Positions 58,641 to 64,000 of a stretch of 64,000 nt of DNA are shown piece by piece. The DNA is from Manis javanica. Lineage: Eukaryota > Chordata > Mammalia > Pholidota > Manidae. A program made the translations under genes and the position numbers. The notes beneath the pieces are model-generated. The model was not told where the DNA came from and ran no database searches. It saw only the letters and a list, made by a program, of their open reading frames with translations. Position 1 is the stretch's first letter. Each line of letters opens with the position of its first letter. The stretch covers positions 16,270,001 through 16,334,000 of the forward strand of contig NC_133158.1 in NCBI RefSeq assembly GCF_040802235.1, read 5' to 3'.

Positions 58641-59069
58641 GTGAGTAACATGTCTGCAGAAATTAAAGTAGCTCTCTTCCTGTATACTCTCCCATTGTCA
58701 TAGACAAATTCATGCAGCCATACATACCACAATACTACAGTGGAGACCCCTTCTTTTTTTATTTAAATGAATAAATCAACTTACAATATTTTGGAAGGAA
58801 AACCCAACCACCAACTTGAGTTCTAGTGAAAAATTCATTTGAAGATGGAAATCAGGCTCTCAGGGCTTACCTCTTCACTACGATGTGACTCTGGAAGCAA
58901 ATAAACCCGCACACAGCAGAGCCGTAGTCTGGCTTTGTTACTCATCCGCTGAGTAAGCTGAACCTTTCCAAGCTGTCCTTGTTTGCATCTAGATCCTGTG
59001 ATCTACCAGGTGGGGACAACCAGCACTTGAATTTCCACTATGAGTGAGGAGTTTAATATTTTAAATCAT

Positions 59070-59350
59070 TTGTTCTTCTCATTAAGTATTGATTAAGCCA
59101 GGATAAATTAAAATGGATTTAAATTGAAATGTAAAGAAACCCAAACTATTAAAGTACTGGAAGAAACCGTGAAAGCATTTTTTCATACTCTCAGGGGACA
59201 ATATGACAATATTTATCAAAATGACAAATGTACATTTCCTTTGACCCAGCAATTCCACTTTTAGGAATGTATCCTACAGATACAGTCCCATGTGGGGGAA
59301 GTGACAGGTGCACAGATTATTCAGCACAGCAAAGTCTAACAAACCTGTGT
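59070..59350 (+). repeat. L1 fragment, 3' part of ORF2
   Basis: 'ttgacccagcaattccactt' followed by 'ttaggaatgtatcctacaga' is the well-known L1 segment near the end of ORF2. Flanking 'atttatcaaaatgacaaatg' agrees. Dead fragment. Confidence 0.8.
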
Positions 59351-59599
59351 CTTGTACGCTGATCTTTGTGATAAAGAGTAAAAAAGAAAATTCATATTTA
59401 AACAAATTTTATTAATATAACAGACCCTTAGGAAGATACACAAGAAACCAATAATCTTGAATACTTTTAGACAGAGAGATTGTCTGGGAGACAGGGCAAG
59501 GAAAAAGACTTTATTATTGTCTGTACTTTTATAATTGCCAAATTTTAAACTTTATGGATCTAATGCTTATTCAAAAATATACACTAATTGTATAAATTT

Positions 59600-60050
59600 A
59601 GGATAATGCAGGGAAGCATAAAGAAAATAAAAACTTCCCCTTATCACTAAGAGCTACTACCACTATTAACATTTTGGTTTAACATTCCAGTCCTTTTCTA
59701 TAAGGCATATGAAACTCAATAATATTTTGTCATTTTTTTTCTTACAAAATTAAAATTTATTTTCTAGGCTATTGTGTATTCTGGGACTACAAAATTTTTA
59801 ATAGTTCCCTGTTAATATTCTTTATATTGATGTACTATAATTTATGTAACCAATTCCCAACTGCTGGATATTTGGACTATTTCCAATTCTAACAAACACA
59901 AGCAGTTCTTCAATAAACATTCCTGTAAGGCAGATACTTGTACACACATAGGTTATTTCCTTAGGATAAACTGAATACATTTCAAGAAGTGAAATTTTTG
60001 GGTCAAAGAATATGAAGAAATTAAAGGTTTTTCATATGAATGGCTACGTT
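59600..60050 (-). repeat. Old L1 or HAL1 3' region, reverse orientation
   Basis: 'ctactaccactattaacatt', 'ggatatttggactatttcca', 'gttatttccttaggataaac', and 'gtgaaatttttgggtcaaag' are the reverse of an old L1M 3' region. Confidence 0.65.
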
Positions 60051-60981
60051 AACTCCTCAATATTATTACAAACTGTCCCCAATATAAATATAGACTAAGT
60101 TATTTATAAATTATATACATGTTACTTCAATTATTATATATTTAATTTATATGTATTACATTTATAATGTATAAATATATATGTAATATATGTCATGTCA
60201 AACAATATTCTTAGATCTATTGTATTTGTAATATTTATAATTTTTTGCATGTTTTTTCTTCCTACCCCAGGGGCTTATACTGAACACCCCAAGGCCAAAG
60301 GGCTTTTCATATATATGGCTAGATGATTTCCCAGAAAGGTATCAACAATTGACTTGAATGATCTTTTATGAAGTAAAGAACACAGGTACATAGTGGCAAC
60401 TTACTGTTGGCCTCTCACCTATCAGACCTTCCTCTCATCCCTGTAAAAGGGAAGTAAGAGCTTGGCCTTAGTGGGCAGGGAGGTAAATCATTTTGCAGAC
60501 AACTGACTTGCAGATGACTGATATCTGCACACCATCATTTCATAGATCTAGTTTTGCAGAACAGTGGTGTAAAGGGACTTGACCAGACCTTTGTGTTCAA
60601 GGAGGTTCGGGAAATGTTACATTCTGCATTTGCCTTATAAATTTGTAAAGCACATGAGCTTTTAGAGACTCAGAAATCATACCTGCAAGAAACCCATGTT
60701 TTTAGTCCAATATTCCTCAACCTTGTTAAGTCAGGCTTCTTTTTCCTTTCACAAATCACTTACTAATATTCTGTGCAATTAACTTTTCAAAATTCATACT
60801 CTGGAAAATACTGATCTAAATATCAAAGAGGAAGAGTTGGTATCAGTCTGTTGGATGCACATCCCATCTCCACTCCTTGGCAGGGATGGGACACAACCAC
60901 TAAGCACAGCTTCCTCATCACATAAAGGGACCTGAGAACAGTATTTACCATATGCAATTACTCAGAGAACTCAATGGGGCT

Positions 60982-61010
60982 GTGTGTATGTGTATATATA
61001 TATATATATA
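60982..61010. repeat. TG/TA microsatellite
   Basis: TGTGTGTATGTG followed by (TA)n, about 30 bases in total. Confidence 0.9.
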
Positions 61011-61664
61011 AATCAAGTAGGATGGTGCAGGGTAGAGTAAGCCCTCACTAAATGTTAAGTATGACTAGTCTCATATTTCATGGATAACCACAGAAATATT
61101 TAAGGAAAAACAAAGGCAACTGTAACATGTACCACATTTTATAAGCCACTTTCATGATCAAATTGATCGTTGCTAGCAATAAACAAAAAGGCTTTAAAAA
61201 ATTTCGTTGCGTTTATGGAAAGAAACTCAGAGGCTTTTCAATGGATTGTGTATAAAGAAAATAGAAATGTAGTAAGAACCTCTCCTAAGAAAATGATCCC
61301 AATAGTTGTTGGGGTAAGCTTTCAGATCCAAATTCTATTCTGGTGACCAAATTTTTTTTTGATGTTCCAGCAGATTTAGGACTTTCTGTAAGTGGCGCTC
61401 CTTAGCTAACTTCCATCTTGCTGAACGAGTTTAGGAATTGAGCTGCTTCCACTGCACATTTTACCCATATGCTGACACGGAGGGTTTGGCTAGTGTAAGT
61501 AGTCCCGTTTGACACACGTGATTTACTTGCGCTTTCTCTTAAAGATGTTCTGCTACTGCCACCTCAGCAGCTTCTCATATCAGGTGCCAGCTATGGTACC
61601 AAGAGGAAGTAGCTAGAGAGAGGATAACTGCTTGAATCTCATAAGCAGACAGGGCGGCACAGAT

Positions 61665-61775
61665 CAGAATCTGTGGTGGAGGTTATGAAGCACATGGATG
61701 CCCTGGGATGCACCCAGAAGCTACTGAATCAGAGTTCTTAGGTTTGGGTCCAGCAATCTGTACACTTTGAAAGCT
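61665..61775. repeat. MER5-like hAT fragment
   Basis: 'cagatcagaatctgtggtgg', 'gctactgaatcagagttctt', and 'ccagcaatctgtacactttg' resemble the middle of a MER5-type element. The ends are eroded. Confidence 0.45.
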
Positions 61776-61930
61776 CCCCTCCCCCTCATTGCAGTCACTG
61801 TTCATCAGCATAGTAAGATGCTATAGAGTCATTAGTTGTCTTCTCCGTGCTGTACTGCCTTCCCTGCGACCTACCTACATTGTTAGTTGTAAGCCATTCA
61901 TCTTACCTATCAGGCTCAGAGAGCATCTGA

Positions 61931-62445
61931 TGAGGTGCAGAACACCCTACCCCAAAATACGGTACCTTGGCATACTGAATACCTAAACTGAAGGAACTTG
62001 AGGAAGGGCAAGTGCAGGAAGGACCCTCCAACGTCCTCCAGGAGCAAGTTGTAAGCCCCTCATGTGAGAGGTGCCCACCCTATGCCAGAGGAAAAGAGCA
62101 TCCTTATCTTTGAAGACAGAGGGACTTTGAGAGGAATGGGAAGGACAGGCCTTCCTAAGCTTCCCCCATTTGCTACCTTCAGCTTATTCCACCCTTTTGT
62201 CCTGTCATGTTTTTCCATAACTTTCACTCATCAGACCTAGCATAAAAGCACTCATGGTTAATGTTTCTTGAGGTCTTCATTTCCTTATGAAGGCTCCTGT
62301 CCCATGTAAAACTCCCATTAACTAAATATGTATGCTTTTCTTTTGTTGATTTGTCTTCCATCATTCCAATACACAGGGTCCCAGCTGGAGAACCTACCAG
62401 AGTGGTAGGAAAAAGAATTTGTTCCTCCTCTATCCTGGCCGTGTC
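61931..62445 (+). mobile_element. Solo LTR of an old endogenous retrovirus
   Basis: Starts TGAGGTGCAGAACACCCTAC. It has a promoter-like middle (agcataaaagcactcatgg) and a region with 'tttgttgatttgtcttccat' and 'cagggtcccagctggagaac', in the order usual for gammaretrovirus-like LTRs of laurasiatherians. No internal retroviral genes or second LTR are nearby, so it looks like a solo LTR. Ends are approximate. Confidence 0.55.
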
Positions 62446-62560
62446 AACCTTTGTACCTCAGTTACTTGATCTGTAAAAGTGAGATAATAAATATATCTAC
62501 TTTATAGGATTTTTGAAAAATCTAAATGACATAATCCATGGTAAAAGCTTATTACACATT
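62440..62560 (+). repeat. MIR SINE fragment
   Basis: 'cctcagttacttgatctgta', 'gtgagataataaatatatct', and 'taggatttttgaaaaatcta' match the central MIR segment. Confidence 0.5.
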
Positions 62561-63252
62561 AGCTATTTATCACACTTCTCACAGATAAACTGTGTGATCC
62601 ATTTCTGCCTAGAAACTGCCTGATACCCAACAAATATTGTTCAAGATTGTTTCAATTTTATTTTTTCCCAAATAGCACACTAAATAATGGGAAAGAACTG
62701 TGTAAAGCTTGATACATTTATGAAAAGTCCTGATGGTAAGAGGGAGCATTTCTTTCTTGCAGCCACTGATCTTCCATCCCCCATTCATTCAGGATGGGGA
62801 AGACTAAAGGTAAGTCATTTCGGTCTGCAGCCCCAAGCACTACAAATGGGCACAATTTCTATAAATGGTTCCCAAATGTTACTAAATAAATCAGCTCTCT
62901 CCTGTTTTTGGTATGCTACTCTCTTAGGCAATTCCATTTGGATGCCAAGAGTCTGCTCCCTGGTTGCAAACTGCCTGGAGATTTTGTGAGCAAGCAATTA
63001 ATGCCTGGCTCTCTCCTCCAATTTCCCTGACCTGTGGCTCCACTGCCTCAGGGTGAACTATTAAGTTTACAGGGCAAGTGCTTCTCTAGAGACAAAATAC
63101 ACAGCATTGCTTTGGCCAGACCCTAGAGCAGAATGAATTACAAGAAGTTATTTACTATTTTGTCTTGTTTTAAAAGTCATTTCAAAATTGATTTGATTTT
63201 TGTTTCATTTCAGAGGTAAATTAATACTATATACTTCTGAAGGGTGTGAGGA

Positions 63253-63390
63253 TGTTACTCCACTACCACTACACTGCTACTACATTAAACATTATGGATA
63301 CTGCGGTTACTGCTGTTATCACCACTCCCACCATGGCCACTACCATCACCACTCCTGCGGCTACTATTGGTACTATTACTGAGACAGTCT
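63253..63390. repeat. Degenerate triplet repeat (ACT/CAC/CTG-like)
   Basis: Runs of ACC, CAC, ACT and CTA with many substitutions. In one plus-strand frame they yield a His/Tyr-rich peptide (63200-63382) with no gene signals around it. Confidence 0.7.
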
Positions 63391-63429
63391 GCCGCCACCA
63401 CTAAGGTAGTAATTCTACAGCAGCCACAT

Positions 63430-63570
63430 GCTAATATTTTTTGAGTACTTAACTTCACTAAGCCTGTGAAAAGTGCTTTATATATGCTCTACCGATTTCT
63501 CCATACAACAATCTTGAAAGATGGATACTTTTATTTCCCTTCTTTAACAGATATTAAAACTTCGGCATAG
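63430..63570 (-). repeat. MIR SINE fragment
   Basis: 'attttttgagtacttaactt', 'gtgaaaagtgctttatatat', and 'caacaatcttgaaagatgga' are in reversed MIR order. Confidence 0.6.
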
Positions 63571-64000
63571 GTGTTTGAGCTAAAGACTGTCTATGAAGTC
63601 GGGGTTCTTAGGGTTCTCTATTACTTCCTACCAATCCAGCAGAAACAACATCTCACAGACTTAAAAGACTGGAATCGCACAGCACAGAAAAAAAATACTC
63701 TGCTTGTTGGTACCAGTTTTTAAAAAATGGCGAAAATTGGCAGATTGTGAGTGTTATGATCATCAACGGCAGTGAGATCATCATCAGACATGTATTGACT
63801 CTGTTGAAATATTGCAAAGATTCTTGGATCAATTCAGTCTGGAAAATGCTCGGTTAAAGAATGCTATAGAAATTTCTTAACCAAAAAGTTTTGAAATGAC
63901 AAAGAGAATTGTGAATTTCTAAATTAAGAAAATTGTCTTTTCTGAACTAATAACCACAGAGCTTTTTACCATAGGACATGTTATAAGACTCATGTTCCTC

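Larger units (their letters stand above)
58640..64000. other. Spacer upstream of LMOD3
   Basis: 5.4 kb with no coding exon recognised. It contains L1 fragments (about 59070-59350 and 59600-60050), a TG/TA microsatellite (about 60982-61010), a MER5-like copy (about 61665-61775), an LTR (about 61931-62445), MIR pieces (about 62440-62560 and 63430-63570) and a degenerate triplet repeat (63253-63390). In other mammals the next gene this way is FRMD4B; none of it is visible. Confidence 0.6.

Noticed and set aside
63200-63382. His/Tyr-rich small protein resembling a keratin-associated or metal-binding peptide
   Set aside because: It is generated by a degenerate triplet repeat, with no promoter, signal peptide or flanking support.

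Overview
This is nuclear DNA from a placental mammal. It holds three spliced genes in the order UBA3 (minus strand), ARL6IP5 (plus), LMOD3 (minus), the arrangement known from human chromosome 3p14. Every coding exon of all three genes lies inside the window. Exons were placed by translating both strands and requiring GT..AG junctions and matching codon phase. The rebuilt proteins are 463, 188 and 570 residues long. The first two equal the usual mammalian lengths; LMOD3 is about ten residues longer than I recall for human. I see no primate Alu, no rodent B1/B2 and none of the dog, cow, pig or horse SINEs I can recognise. The L1 3' end in LMOD3 intron 1 resembles tails I associate with laurasiatherian mammals, pangolin being a low-confidence guess. 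I do not name a species.

Layout. 1-1645: spacer and UBA3 3' UTR. 1646-21380: the 18 coding exons of UBA3, read right to left, starting in a CpG island at about 20860-21490. 21500-26070: spacer between the divergently transcribed UBA3 and ARL6IP5. 26261-42769: three coding exons of ARL6IP5, with a 13.9 kb first intron and a likely 3' UTR to about 44190. 44190-46640: short convergent spacer with a Tigger-type DNA transposon and an ancient L2 fragment. 46994-58324: three coding exons of LMOD3, the last carrying only eight codons. 58325-64000: presumed LMOD3 promoter, then spacer rich in old L1, hAT, MIR and LTR sequence.

Functions. UBA3 is the catalytic subunit of the NEDD8-activating enzyme. 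ARL6IP5 is a PRA1-family membrane protein of the ER. LMOD3 is a muscle actin nucleator. They are not known to share a pathway, so the neighbourhood is conserved synteny, not a functional cluster. Most remaining DNA is intron or spacer with degraded MIR, L2, L1, hAT and Tigger copies.

I found no sign of a previously undescribed system. The points worth a second look are splice, promoter and repeat details: an in-frame UBA3 microexon, a YY1-like motif over the UBA3 start codon, a UG tract beside a UBA3 donor site, the LMOD3 acidic repeat and its split WH2 motif, and several unusual repeats.
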